64,000 nt of DNA from Parabacteroides sp900760525 (lineage in GTDB: Bacteria; Bacteroidota; Bacteroidia; Bacteroidales; Tannerellaceae). The position numbers and the translations under genes are program-made. Below are positions 1-9,309 of this stretch, in pieces. The notes beneath the pieces were generated by a model, which searched no databases, was not told the origin of the DNA, and worked only from the letters and a program-made list of their open reading frames with translations. The DNA lies in the NCBI RefSeq assembly GCF_049860805.1, contig NZ_CP187555.1, positions 4,402,001-4,466,000 of the forward strand, given 5' to 3'. Each line of letters opens with the position of its first letter. The stretch's first letter is position 1.

Positions 1-279
1 AACTGTTACAGCTGGTGTACAGTGTTGTTAAAAAACTTTTGCTAAGCATTGTTTATTCGATTTGGGCTAATGGCTTTCTGAAAGATATTGCAATAAGGGA
101 TTGAAAAAAGGGAAGGTGGTTATTGTATAATATTGTTTTGTTAACAACAAGGCACATTCTTTTTTAATGGCTGCAGATTCCGGTTCTTCATCGGGGAAAA
201 AGGGTTTTCTGCCATGAAGTGCGCAGTTTTTCACCACGAAGACGGTCGCCATCGCCGTGAGTTGCCGGGGCTATGCACC

Positions 280-342
280 ACGAAGACGGTCGTCATGGTA
301 ACGAAGACGGTCGTCGTGGCGATGAAGACGGTCGTCGTGTCG
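280..342. repeat. 21-bp tandem repeat, three units
   Basis: Three adjacent 21-base units share the core GAAGACGGTCGTC (starting at 280, 301 and 322), and a fourth related copy sits at 236-256. The stretch 1-800 around it shows no convincing gene; the short reading frames crossing the repeat simply encode the repeat in different frames. The function is unknown. It could be a decayed coding repeat or a minisatellite. Confidence 0.7.
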
Positions 343-665
343 GTAAAGGGGCAAATTTCTTTTGCGATATTCAGGCCTGTGGCAACATTCGTTTGCTACA
401 GGCGATTCTCCTGGAGTTTAGTTTTTTCACAATGTCAGGATTTCTTGCTTTCCGGTAACAGAAGGACTCTGTTTTCCAATTTCCTGCCGTGCTCGTTTTA
501 GCAGTTGTTTATGAATTCCGATCTGAAAGAAGAAAACGTCAAACATGCATCGGCCGGGATTTCATCCCAAATAGAAAAAATCCCCAATAAGGGTTGTTGT
601 ATATTTTAGTAACATGCCTAATCCTTATCCCCACTGATTTTCTACTGAGCCAATATAAGTCTGTG

Positions 666-696
666 CCCCTCTTTTCTTTGGACAAAGGTAGAGGGG
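666..696. other. intergenic hairpin
   Basis: CCCCTC (666-671) pairs with GAGGGG (691-696), and an inner CTTTG (676-680) pairs with CAAAG (683-687). No T-run follows, so it is not a classic terminator. It lies in a non-coding stretch of about 1.2 kb whose only other clear signals are the 21-bp repeat upstream and the promoter at 801. Confidence 0.4.
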
Positions 697-800
697 AGAT
701 GTTACAAAACTTTTATCCCCTGAACATGGAAACATGTTGCATAAATGGCGCAGTTTTGTCCTGTAACCCATATGTTTTGGAAAAATATGCCTGTTTTTTC

Positions 801-830
801 TTGTTGATTCGGAAAACCTATTTACCTTTG
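801..830 (+). promoter_or_regulatory. Bacteroidetes-type promoter, stable-RNA-like
   Basis: TTG (801-803), 19 bases, then TACCTTTG (823-830) matches the Bacteroidetes -33/-7 consensus exactly at the -7 box. The -7 box and the next bases (TACCTTTGCAACG) are identical to those of the tRNA-Leu promoter at 28193-28205. Initiation would fall near 836-838. Confidence 0.65.
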
Positions 831-835
831 CAACG

Positions 836-1108
836 ATTCCGTAGTGGGCAGCGGCCCACAGAGCGCGGAGTCAATTACATATTGTAAGCATTTTACGAAG
901 ATTATTCTTAGTTAGAAATCTGCAAAATTTTTAAGTACACTGGAATAATGGACAGTAAATGCTTGCGCTGGTTACGTATAAGTTCATCTACCATTCTTAT
1001 GGGAAGATTGTTTTATATCGTATAAGGCGCGGGCTATTGTTCTATTATTGGTGTACGGGCTTTGCAGAGCCTCTAATTAGATAATAGACAATTGGCCCGC
1101 GTTTTTTT
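836..1108 (+). ncRNA. candidate structured ncRNA or long leader ending in a terminator
   Basis: The predicted start site opens directly into a nested stem: GATTCCG (835-841) pairs with CGGAGTC (866-872) around GTGGGC (844-849) and GCCCAC (854-859). The 3' end is a long imperfect stem, 1028-1048 with 1081-1101 (CGCGGGC against GGCCCGCG, then AT-rich pairing), followed by T7 (1102-1108). No open reading frame is convincing. It is either an independent RNA of about 270 nt or the attenuated leader of the secreted protein gene that starts about 100 bases later. The family is not recognised. Confidence 0.45.
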
Positions 1109-1209
1109 ATGCCCGTTCATAATCACTCGCGGGGAGTTGTTCTCTCCTTCGTGAAATTAGTTGTTGGATTTTTAAACACTATTTTATTAACAATTAATTT
1201 TTAATGATT

Positions 1210-4200
1210 ATGAACAAAAGATTTTCTACTCTTTTGGCAGGTGTTGCACTGATGGGTGCAGTGTCTGTTAATGCGCAGCAGGTTCCGGTGACGACCAAGC
1301 CTGCGGCATCAGTTGCAGCTTTGACTGCAGGAGATGTGGTGTATTTGAATTATGATGCTTCTTGGCAGATTGATTTTACAGGTGCTTGGACGGCAAATTC
1401 TCACAAGGATAGTTTGATTTATGCAAGTACTCCTGTGGCTGGCCGTTCAAAAGCTCATATTGACTCTTTGTTATTCAAGCTGGACTATGAAAAGACAGCT
1501 TTGGATTATAACGGAACCGCAACATTTGAATATGGGTTTACTTTTACAAGTAAGGTCGGCAAGTTTGCATTTGCAAAACCTGCAGCAGGAAAAAAGGCAA
1601 CAGCTTTTTTGAAGACAAATGGAGCATTGAACAAGTGGGTACTGCCTGCAGCCTATTTGACTACAGCTGGTGTTAGTGCTTCTACGTCTTATGGATATGT
1701 CCCTTATGTAGTTGCTTCTCGTGTATCCGCGACAGATGATACTCCTAAAACTGTATACGTATTAGCTAAAGATATTACTTCTGGCGTTGTTGAAGTATTG
1801 GAAGTCGAGTATGATGCGGCTTTAGCATCTGCGATAACTTTAGCAAAGTTACAGGTAAATTATAATGCTTCAACAGGAATCGGTACGCTTGTTCAATCCG
1901 GTTCTCATGTGTTGTATTCAATAGATGGTTATAAAGTTTCCAGTTTAGATATAAACGTTTCTGCAACAAACATCGAAGACGCTCTTGGTTATGAAAAGCC
2001 GAGCTTCAAGTTTGCAAAGAATGTATCTGAAGGTGAAGATAACCTGTTGGCTGCTTACAATTGGGAATATACTTCTCAAGGTTATTTGAAAGCTATTGGT
2101 GCAAAACAGGAAAAAACAGGTCGTGACTTGTATCTGACTGTCGATACTTTCTACTATGATGTGCCTAATGCTCAGAACTACAAGTTGGCTTTGGATACAC
2201 TGCCTGCAGTTGGTGCTCCTGCTGATTGGACTCGCAATGTAGAGACTTACAAATTCGATATCAAAGCATCTTTCGTTAAAGACTCTATCACTGTAATTGC
2301 AAAGAATACACCGAAAGTAACAGGTGACTACTTTGCACAAGATGCTGCTCCTATCGATGTAAACGCAAATGCTAACGAAGAAATTATCGTTAAGAAATTC
2401 GGTAACAAGACAGTTCTGACTACTCGTTATAGTGGTGATGCTACTAAAACTCCGTCTATTACTCCTTCCGAATTCCCGACATGGGAACTGATCGACACAG
2501 AGATTGCCCAGTTTACTTCAGGTGATGTTTATGTAATCTACGATATGAACAAAACTAAGGCAGATAAGAAAACGGTTAACCCTGATTTTGGAAAAGCGTT
2601 GATTATCGACAATATGGAGAACAGATTCACTCAGTTGTTCGTGAAGACAGATAAATTGGATCAGACTCTTCCGTCTCATCAGTGGGTTGCTTTGAAGAAA
2701 GATAACGTCAATGTTTATTCATTTGCAAACCGCGAAACGGGTGCGAAAGCAAATGCTTCTGTTTCTGGAACAGTTGGAACTGCTTTGACAGACGTCCAGT
2801 TGTATGTTGTTGATGCTAAAGAAAACCTGTACACTTACGGTTCTAAGGCTGATACGATTAAGATGGTTAAGATCGACGCTAAGACTTTGTCTCCGTTCGA
2901 CGGTTACCGTGTTATCACGAAAGAAGAACAGATGAACAAAGTATTCAGCCTGCGCTTCATCAGTGACTTGTTGGGTGACGAAGCTTATGTACAGCAGGAT
3001 GCTGATTCTACAATGACGGTTGCTGTTGGTAATAAAGATAATGCGGCTGAGGTTCGTTTCTTAAATCTCTATAGTGATACAATCAAAATAGGTGTTGTTG
3101 ATCATCAGCTAACAGTTGTTCCTTATGCTATCAAAGTTGGTCGTTACTTCTTGGCTTATGATACAGAGAAGAAAGTATATCGTTTTACGACTAAACAGAT
3201 AGGTGAAGCTTGGGCAGAACAATATTCTCTTGGCTATGAGTATCGGTTTGTTATTACAAAAATAGCTGGAGGCAATATAGCATTGGTTCCGTACGATGTT
3301 TTGTATGGTTCTACTCCAGAAAAATTGGCTATCGACAGTCAGAACGGAAACGCCGTACGTGTAGCATTGGATAGCGACCTGCGTCATGCATTCGAGCTGA
3401 CAGAACCGGCTAACCGTATCTTCGCTGAAGTATTGGGCAATACTGATACTACTTTGGTTAAAGTAAATTTCCACTCTGTTGAAAACTTAGGTTGGAAATT
3501 AGCTAAGGGGGCTGACGACTTCTTGTATGAAGGTGTAACAGAACTGAAAGCCGGTGGTGCTGAATACGAAAAGGCTGCATTCGACTTCAAGTTGGATACT
3601 GCTTACGTAAATCGTCCGGGTAACACAATGCCGTTGTATTACATCACTTATGATGCTGTTCGTGGTGACTCTGTTCCTGTTGCTCACATCCATGACAATG
3701 GTAAAGACCATGTATGTCCGACTCCGTTGGTAAATGATACAGTTTCCGGTAAGTTCCTGTTCATGATGCACGACTCTTTGGATATTTCAAGAGCTAACGA
3801 TTTGAAGTATGGTTATACCTATAATTATAATACATACGCAAAACTTCAGATGGTAGATGCTAAGCACATCAACGATACTTTGATCGTGAACCGTGTTAAT
3901 CCGGTTGCTGCCGATACGTTGAAGGCCGGTGAAATTGCAGACAATGCAACAGTAGAACAAATGCAGTCTCAGTGGTTGAACTATGATAACAAGGCTCTTT
4001 TCGCATTCCGTGTAAACATGGATAATGCAGAAGAATATGCTATCTACAACCCTGCAACCGAATTGTATCTTACTTATCTGAACGGTTTCGTCGTTGCAAC
4101 AACTGAAGCTGCTTTCTATACATTGAAAGATGAAGCTGGCAATAACGTTGCAAATGAAGAAATCGAATCTTCTGCATCTGCTGTAACGGTTATCGCCGGT

Positions 4201-4377
4201 GAAGGCCAGGTAACAATCGCTGGTGCCCAGGGCAAGAAAGTTGTTATCAGCAACATCTTAGGTCAGGTAGTTGCCAATACAGTTATCACTTCTGACAATG
4301 CGTCTATCGCTGCTCCCCAGGGCGTAGTTATCGTGGCTGTTGCAGGTGAAGAAGCTGTTAAGACAATCGTAAAATAA
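1210..4377 (+). CDS. large secreted DUF6383-type protein, copy 1
   Basis: 1055 residues starting MNKRFSTLLAGVALMGAVSV, a Sec signal peptide cut after NAQ. An ATG two codons upstream (1204) is possible, but the paralogue at 18077 starts at MNKRF, so 1210 is chosen. The middle (about 30-970) is acidic, Lys/Asp/Thr-rich and has no domain I can name. The last about 65 residues (VIAGEGQVTIAGAQGKKV, then ISNILGQVVANT, ending AVKTIVK) are nearly identical to the paralogue and match the DUF6383 type seen in Parabacteroides. The shape of this tail (a NxLGQxV strand, a GVVxV strand, a terminal Lys) resembles type IX secretion sorting domains; that is an inference. The likely location is the outer membrane or cell surface. 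It ends with a conserved 3' element and terminator. Substrate and function are unknown. Confidence 0.85.
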   Translation: MNKRFSTLLAGVALMGAVSVNAQQVPVTTKPAASVAALTAGDVVYLNYDASWQIDFTGAWTANSHKDSLIYASTPVAGRSKAHIDSLLFKLDYEKTALDYNGTATFEYGFTFTSKVGKFAFAKPAAGKKATAFLKTNGALNKWVLPAAYLTTAGVSASTSYGYVPYVVASRVSATDDTPKTVYVLAKDITSGVVEVLEVEYDAALASAITLAKLQVNYNASTGIGTLVQSGSHVLYSIDGYKVSSLDINVSATNIEDALGYEKPSFKFAKNVSEGEDNLLAAYNWEYTSQGYLKAIGAKQEKTGRDLYLTVDTFYYDVPNAQNYKLALDTLPAVGAPADWTRNVETYKFDIKASFVKDSITVIAKNTPKVTGDYFAQDAAPIDVNANANEEIIVKKFGNKTVLTTRYSGDATKTPSITPSEFPTWELIDTEIAQFTSGDVYVIYDMNKTKADKKTVNPDFGKALIIDNMENRFTQLFVKTDKLDQTLPSHQWVALKKDNVNVYSFANRETGAKANASVSGTVGTALTDVQLYVVDAKENLYTYGSKADTIKMVKIDAKTLSPFDGYRVITKEEQMNKVFSLRFISDLLGDEAYVQQDADSTMTVAVGNKDNAAEVRFLNLYSDTIKIGVVDHQLTVVPYAIKVGRYFLAYDTEKKVYRFTTKQIGEAWAEQYSLGYEYRFVITKIAGGNIALVPYDVLYGSTPEKLAIDSQNGNAVRVALDSDLRHAFELTEPANRIFAEVLGNTDTTLVKVNFHSVENLGWKLAKGADDFLYEGVTELKAGGAEYEKAAFDFKLDTAYVNRPGNTMPLYYITYDAVRGDSVPVAHIHDNGKDHVCPTPLVNDTVSGKFLFMMHDSLDISRANDLKYGYTYNYNTYAKLQMVDAKHINDTLIVNRVNPVAADTLKAGEIADNATVEQMQSQWLNYDNKALFAFRVNMDNAEEYAIYNPATELYLTYLNGFVVATTEAAFYTLKDEAGNNVANEEIESSASAVTVIAGEGQVTIAGAQGKKVVISNILGQVVANTVITSDNASIAAPQGVVIVAVAGEEAVKTIVK

Positions 4378-4440
4378 TAAATGTGTTACATACGTAGAGA
4401 TGCACGGCTGTGCATCTCTACACACGTACACGAAAAATAT

Positions 4441-4629
4441 AATCAAATAATTCTAAAATGCAGATCGCGTGCCAAACGGCAATTACCCTGCGACAGGCGA
4501 ACAAGCGGTCTAATATTAATAATACTAAAGTATTGAAATAAAGTTCAAGTGGCCTTTTCCCTGTGAAGGACGAAGGCATACGCAAAACAAGCCCCGAAGG
4601 TGTTCGACATCTTCGGGGCTTCGTTTTGT
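4441..4629 (+). other. conserved 3' element of DUF6383 gene, copy 1
   Basis: About 190 bases after the stop align with 21221-21422 downstream of the second DUF6383 gene. Shared blocks are AATTCTAAAATG, CTGCGACAGG, TAATATTAATAATACTAAAG, AGTTCAAGT, CCCTGTGAAGGA and the terminator stem. The similarity lies in non-coding DNA, so it is either a functional 3' UTR or a trace of duplication. No coding potential is seen. Confidence 0.7.
4589..4629 (+). terminator. rho-independent terminator
   Basis: AAGCCCCGAAG (4589-4599) pairs with CTTCGGGGCTT (4611-4621), followed by TCGTTTTG. It ends the transcript of the first DUF6383 gene. The next 150 bases up to pyrH hold no other clear signal. Confidence 0.8.
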
Positions 4630-4776
4630 GTATGAAACCGTTATATTTACAGGGGACGGCACTTTGCGAATGATGGCGAAAAAAGTTCAAATCGGGTATT
4701 TTAGGAGGATGTTATTGTTCAAGTCGGTGAAATGCTCTATTTTTGTGGATATAACAATCAAACAAATCAAGACAAT

Positions 4777-5487
4777 ATGGCTCAGTACAAACGTATCCTG
4801 TTGAAGTTAAGCGGTGAATCGCTTATGGGAGGTAAACAATATGGTATAGACGAAGTTCGTCTGAATGAATATGCGTCACAGATCAAGGAGATTGCCGAAA
4901 TGGGTGTCCAGATCGGGATTGTGATCGGTGGCGGTAACATCTTCCGCGGCCTGAGCGGGGCTTCCAAAGGCTTCGACCGTGTGAAAGGCGACCAGATGGG
5001 GATGTTGGCAACGGTTATCAACAGTCTGGCGTTGAGTTCTGCCCTTGTCGCCCAGGGGGTGAAAGCCAAAGTGCTGACAGCTATCCGCATGGAGCCGGTC
5101 GGCGAGTTCTATAATAAATGGCGGGCGATCGAATTGCTTGAACAGGGCAATGTCGTGATCATGTCGGGCGGCACAGGCAATCCGTTCTTTACGACTGATA
5201 CGGGCTCTTCCCTGCGCGGCATCGAGATCGAAGCGGATGTGATGCTGAAGGGTACCCGCGTAGACGGTATTTATACTGCCGATCCGGAGAAAGATCCGAC
5301 GGCCACCAAGTTCTCGGATATCACCTATGATGAAATCTATACTCGCGGCCTCAAGGTCATGGACCTGACGGCCACCACGATGTGCAAGGAAAACAACCTC
5401 CCGATCATTGTCTTCGACATGGACACCAACGGCAACCTGAAAAAGGTGATGAGCGGTGAAAACATCGGAACGTTGGTGCATAATTAA
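4777..5487 (+). CDS. pyrH: UMP kinase
   Basis: 236 residues starting MAQYKRILLKLSGESL. Hexameric cytoplasmic enzyme of pyrimidine synthesis that converts UMP and ATP to UDP and ADP. The amino-acid-kinase fold is clear: the KLSGE phosphate loop, IGIVIGGGNIFRG, the FTTDTGSSLRGIEI segment, and the C-terminal DMDTNGNL. The frame is open 15 codons further upstream, but family length and the conserved N-terminus favour 4777. Here pyrH is separated from frr by a fructan module of three genes, whereas in many bacteria tsf-pyrH-frr are adjacent. The next gene starts 8 bases after the stop. Confidence 0.95.
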   Translation: MAQYKRILLKLSGESLMGGKQYGIDEVRLNEYASQIKEIAEMGVQIGIVIGGGNIFRGLSGASKGFDRVKGDQMGMLATVINSLALSSALVAQGVKAKVLTAIRMEPVGEFYNKWRAIELLEQGNVVIMSGGTGNPFFTTDTGSSLRGIEIEADVMLKGTRVDGIYTADPEKDPTATKFSDITYDEIYTRGLKVMDLTATTMCKENNLPIIVFDMDTNGNLKKVMSGENIGTLVHN

Positions 5488-5494
5488 TGCTGAA

Positions 5495-7141
5495 ATGAAT
5501 AACAAACGTATAGGGGTGCTTGCGAGTGCCCTGGTGGGTTGTATCTTCACCTTGAGCGCGCAAGACCTGACAATGAAAATAACGAAGAGATACCTCAATC
5601 TGCCGGTTTCGCATCAGGTAGACCGGGCTCTGATGACATTTGATGTGGGAGGGCGGCAAGAGCGGGTGTTTGAGATTCGTTTGGCCTCGGGAAAACCGGA
5701 CTATTGGGTGTTTTGCGATATGTCTGCCTTGAAGAACAAAGAGATAAAAATATCTTATACTGGGAATAAAACAGGTATAAACAAGATTTATCAAGCGGAT
5801 GAAATAGCCGGACAAGATAGCTTGTATAAAGAAACCAACCGTCCGCAAATCCACTATACTCAACGTAGAGGATGGAACAACGATCCTAATGGATTGCTGT
5901 ATTATGACGGTGAATATCACTTGTTCTACCAACATAATCCGTATGAACGCGACTGGGGGAATATGCATTGGGGGCATGCAGTAAGCAATGATTTGATACA
6001 TTGGGAAGAGCTGCCGATCGCCCTGTATCCCGACGAACACGGTACGATGTTTTCCGGTTCGGCAGTGATAGACTATGATAATACTTCCGGCTTCGGAAAG
6101 AATGGTATTCCGGCGATGGTGGCTATTTATACAGCAGACAACCCGGAAAAGCAGGTGCAATGTATAGCCTATAGCCTGGATAAAGGACGCACTTGGACAA
6201 AATATAAGGGCAATCCGGTGATCGATTCTAAGGCCAAATGGAACAGTAAGGATACTCGCGATCCGAAAGTCTTTTGGCATAAACCTTCAGGTAAATGGGT
6301 TATGGTGCTGAATGAGCGCGACGGACATTCCATATATAACTCTGACAATTTGAAAGACTGGACGTTCGAAAGCCATATTACCGGTTTTTGGGAGTGTCCT
6401 GAATTGTTCGAACTCCCTGTCGATGGGAATAAGGACAATACTAAATGGGTGATGTACGGTGCTTCCGGGACTTATATGTTGGGTGCGTTTGACGGAAAGA
6501 AATTTACACCTGAATCCGGCAAATATTACTATTCGACCGGTTCTATCTATGCAGCCCAAACGTTTACGAATATACCTGAGTCGGATGGCCGTCGTATTCA
6601 GATCGGTTGGGGGCGTATCTCTCATCCGGGAATGCCTTTTAACGGGATGATGTTATTCCCGACGGAGTTGTCTTTGAGAACGACGAAAGACGGCATTCGC
6701 CTGTTTAGTAAACCGATCGAAGAACTTGACCGCTTGCAGACCTCAGTCGGAAAGTGGAGAGAGCTGACGGCAGATAAAGCCGATGAACTGCTTCGGCAGT
6801 ATAAGGATGCAGGTACATTGCGTATCCGTACAACCCTCAAATTGTCTCATGCCACAAATGCCGGCCTGAACCTGTTCGGGCAGTCATTACTGGATTACGA
6901 TATGAATTACAACCGGATCAATGGTGTGTTCTATTCGCCCGAAGACATGACAAGTATGGAAATCACGGCCGATATTATCTTGGATAAGACTTCTGTTGAA
7001 GTTTATATTGATGATGGAGCTTATTCTTATTCGATGGAGCGTTGGCCGGACTTGAAGAACAGGGAAGGGTTCCATTTTTTTGGAAATAATATCGAAGTAA
7101 AAGAGATGGAAGTATACACGTTCCGATCCATCTGGGAGTAA
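5495..7141 (+). CDS. GH32 fructan hydrolase (levanase/inulinase type) with DUF4980-like N-terminus
   Basis: 548 residues. Hydrolyses beta-fructofuranosyl links in fructans or sucrose. The GH32 triad motifs are present: WNNDPNG (127-133, nucleophile D130), RDP (255-257, transition-state stabiliser) and ECPELF (300-305, acid/base E300). A region of about 90 residues before the catalytic propeller matches the DUF4980 type found in Bacteroides GH32 enzymes. The signal sequence is ambiguous: LVGC at 13-16 is a good lipobox (periplasm-facing or surface lipoprotein), while SAQ at 21-23 would be a signal peptidase I site. It is followed closely by fructokinase and an MFS transporter, an order like the B. 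thetaiotaomicron BT1759-BT1757 genes. Whether levan, inulin or sucrose is preferred cannot be read from the sequence. Confidence 0.92.
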   Translation: MNNKRIGVLASALVGCIFTLSAQDLTMKITKRYLNLPVSHQVDRALMTFDVGGRQERVFEIRLASGKPDYWVFCDMSALKNKEIKISYTGNKTGINKIYQADEIAGQDSLYKETNRPQIHYTQRRGWNNDPNGLLYYDGEYHLFYQHNPYERDWGNMHWGHAVSNDLIHWEELPIALYPDEHGTMFSGSAVIDYDNTSGFGKNGIPAMVAIYTADNPEKQVQCIAYSLDKGRTWTKYKGNPVIDSKAKWNSKDTRDPKVFWHKPSGKWVMVLNERDGHSIYNSDNLKDWTFESHITGFWECPELFELPVDGNKDNTKWVMYGASGTYMLGAFDGKKFTPESGKYYYSTGSIYAAQTFTNIPESDGRRIQIGWGRISHPGMPFNGMMLFPTELSLRTTKDGIRLFSKPIEELDRLQTSVGKWRELTADKADELLRQYKDAGTLRIRTTLKLSHATNAGLNLFGQSLLDYDMNYNRINGVFYSPEDMTSMEITADIILDKTSVEVYIDDGAYSYSMERWPDLKNREGFHFFGNNIEVKEMEVYTFRSIWE

Positions 7142-7167
7142 TTTTAAAAATATAAAACAAGTAAATA

Positions 7168-8037
7168 ATGAAAGATAGTAAACCTGTAGTTGTCGGTATC
7201 GGTGAACTCCTGTGGGATGTTCTGCCGACAGGAAAACGTGCCGGAGGCGCTCCGATCAATTTCGTATATCATGCTACCCAACAGGGAGCCGAAGGGTATG
7301 CGATCAGTGCAGTCGGCAACGACGTGTTCGGGACGGAGATCGTCCGGGAACTGGATAAGAACGGTATCTGCTATTCATTGGAAACAATCGAATATCCTAC
7401 CGGAAGTGTGATGGTGGAACTGAAAGACGGCATTCCGACCTATACGATTATCGAAGGTGTTGCCTGGGACCATATCCCCTTGACTCAGGAAGCTATTAAC
7501 CTGGTAAAGAAGGCAGACGCCATCTGCTTCGGCACATTGGCACAACGTTCGCTCGAATCGCGTACGACGATCCACACGCTGCTTTCCTATGCCCGCGAAG
7601 AGGCTCTCCGGTTCTTCGACATCAATATCCGTCAGTCTTACTATTCAAAGGAATTGATCAACAGCCTGCTGGATAAGGCGAACGTGTTTAAGATCAATGA
7701 TGAGGAACTCGATCTGGTACGTGAAATGTTCTCCCTTTCGGAGGATGAAGATACGGCTTGCCGCCAGCTGATCGAGCGTCACGACCTGCGCTATATGATC
7801 CTTACGGCCGGAAGCCGTTACAGTTCCATCTATACGGCGGACGATAAGTCGACGATCCCTACTCCCAAAATCGAGGTTGCCGACACGGTCGGGGCGGGAG
7901 ATTCTTTCTCCGGTGCATTCGTCTACTCCATATTAACCGGCAAATCCCTGCGCGAAGCCCATCAGGCTGCTGTCGAGACGGCTGCCTTCGTCTGTACGAA
8001 AGAGGGTGCATGGCCTGCTTATCCTAATAAAGACTGA
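7168..8037 (+). CDS. fructokinase, PfkB family
   Basis: 289 residues. Cytoplasmic sugar kinase that would phosphorylate fructose using ATP. The PfkB signatures are present: an early GGAPINFVYH substrate-binding segment, VGNDVFG, and the C-terminal DTVGAGDSFSGAF, in which the Asp of GAGD is the catalytic base. It lies 26 bases after the GH32 gene and 2 bases before the transporter, so the three are surely one operon: extracellular hydrolysis, fructose import, phosphorylation. Specificity for fructose rests on this context. Confidence 0.88.
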   Translation: MKDSKPVVVGIGELLWDVLPTGKRAGGAPINFVYHATQQGAEGYAISAVGNDVFGTEIVRELDKNGICYSLETIEYPTGSVMVELKDGIPTYTIIEGVAWDHIPLTQEAINLVKKADAICFGTLAQRSLESRTTIHTLLSYAREEALRFFDINIRQSYYSKELINSLLDKANVFKINDEELDLVREMFSLSEDEDTACRQLIERHDLRYMILTAGSRYSSIYTADDKSTIPTPKIEVADTVGAGDSFSGAFVYSILTGKSLREAHQAAVETAAFVCTKEGAWPAYPNKD

Positions 8038-8039
8038 TT

Positions 8040-9200
8040 ATGAAAGAGAAGGGTTTATATGTAAAGTTGATTCCGGTGATGCTTGTTTTCTTCACGATGG
8101 GATTCGTGGATTTGGTAGGGATTGCCTCCAACTATGTGAAACTGGATTTAGGATTGACAGACTCCGAAGCGAATATCTTTCCTTCCTTAGTGTTCTTCTG
8201 GTTCCTGATCTTCTCCGTCCCGACGGGAATGTTGATGAATAAGATCGGGCGGAAAAAGACGGTAATGCTGAGCCTGCTCGTTACTTTCGTGTCGTTGCTG
8301 ATCCCGTGCTTTGGCGATGGCTATATGGCGATGTTGGTCTCCTTCTCTTTGCTGGGTATCGGAAATGCTTTGATGCAGACCTCTTTGAACCCTCTTCTTT
8401 CAAATATTATTACCGGGAATAAGCTGGCAAGCAGCTTGACTTTCGGGCAGTTTGTCAAGGCGATCGCTTCTTTCCTGGCGCCTTATATCGCCATGTGGGG
8501 AGCAACCGCGGCGATCCCTTCCCTGGGGTTGGGCTGGCGTGTCCTGTTCCCGATCTATATGGTGATAGCGGTCATTGCGATCTTCCTGTTGGGGGTAACC
8601 CATATTGAGGAGGAGGCGCCTGAAGGCAAGCCGTCTACATTTTCCGAATGTATCGCTTTGTTGGGTAATCCGTTTATCCTGTTGATGTTTATCGGTATCA
8701 TGTGTCATGTCGGCATAGATGTCGGAACGAATACCACCGCCCCTAAAATCCTGATGGAGCGCTTGGGGATGGATATACATGCGGCGGCGTTTGCAACGAG
8801 TCTTTATTTCATTTTCCGTACGATCGGTTGCCTGACAGGTTCACTGATCCTGGCGCATTGGTCGCCGAAGAAGTTCTTCATGGTCAGTGTCGTATTGATG
8901 GTTGCTTCGATGGCAGGCTTCCTTTTGTTCGACAGCAAAGTGCTGCTGTATGTCAGCATCGCCCTGGTCGGATACGGCAATTCGAATGTGTTCTCCATCC
9001 TTTTCTCCCAGGCTTTATTGTCGATGCCCCAACGCCAGAACGAAGTTTCCGGCTTGATGATTATGGGGCTTTTCGGTGGGACGATCTTCCCGCTCCTGAT
9101 GGGGTTTGCCTCTGATGCGATCCATTCGCAGACAGGTGCACTGTTGGTTCTGGCAGTCGGGGTGCTTTATCTGCTTTTCCTTTTTACGAAGTTGAAGTAG
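8040..9200 (+). CDS. MFS sugar transporter, probable fructose permease
   Basis: 386 residues with about 12 hydrophobic membrane segments. The loop MNKIGRKKT after the second segment is the MFS motif between TM2 and TM3. It resembles FucP-like sugar:proton symporters of Bacteroidetes. It begins 2 bases after the fructokinase stop, so translation is probably coupled. In the proposed pathway it carries fructose released by the GH32 enzyme across the inner membrane. No SusC/SusD pair and no regulator accompany this operon within the window. Confidence 0.85.
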   Translation: MKEKGLYVKLIPVMLVFFTMGFVDLVGIASNYVKLDLGLTDSEANIFPSLVFFWFLIFSVPTGMLMNKIGRKKTVMLSLLVTFVSLLIPCFGDGYMAMLVSFSLLGIGNALMQTSLNPLLSNIITGNKLASSLTFGQFVKAIASFLAPYIAMWGATAAIPSLGLGWRVLFPIYMVIAVIAIFLLGVTHIEEEAPEGKPSTFSECIALLGNPFILLMFIGIMCHVGIDVGTNTTAPKILMERLGMDIHAAAFATSLYFIFRTIGCLTGSLILAHWSPKKFFMVSVVLMVASMAGFLLFDSKVLLYVSIALVGYGNSNVFSILFSQALLSMPQRQNEVSGLMIMGLFGGTIFPLLMGFASDAIHSQTGALLVLAVGVLYLLFLFTKLK

Positions 9201-9237
9201 CCCGGACGGTTTAGAAATAACATATTTCCATAAACAG

Positions 9238-9268
9238 TTTGCCAAAAAGAAAAACTTTACTATTTTTG
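9238..9268 (+). promoter_or_regulatory. promoter of frr
   Basis: TTTG (9238-9241), 19 bases, then TATTTTTG (9261-9268) is a perfect Bacteroidetes promoter. Initiation is expected near 9275, about 35 bases before the frr start. Confidence 0.8.
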
Positions 9269-9309
9269 TTTGCCTAACAAACAAAGAAAACAAAAATATA
9301 CAATCACTT

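Noticed and set aside
67..501. Short open frames around the 21-bp repeat on both strands
   Set aside because: They overlap each other, follow the repeat in several frames and have no recognisable domain or start context.
594..887. 97-aa open frame before the ncRNA candidate
   Set aside because: It starts at a weak codon, contains the promoter and the first stem, and the composition is not protein-like.
5405..6280. 291-aa frame antisense to pyrH/GH32
   Set aside because: It lies fully opposite two well-supported genes and shows no family features.
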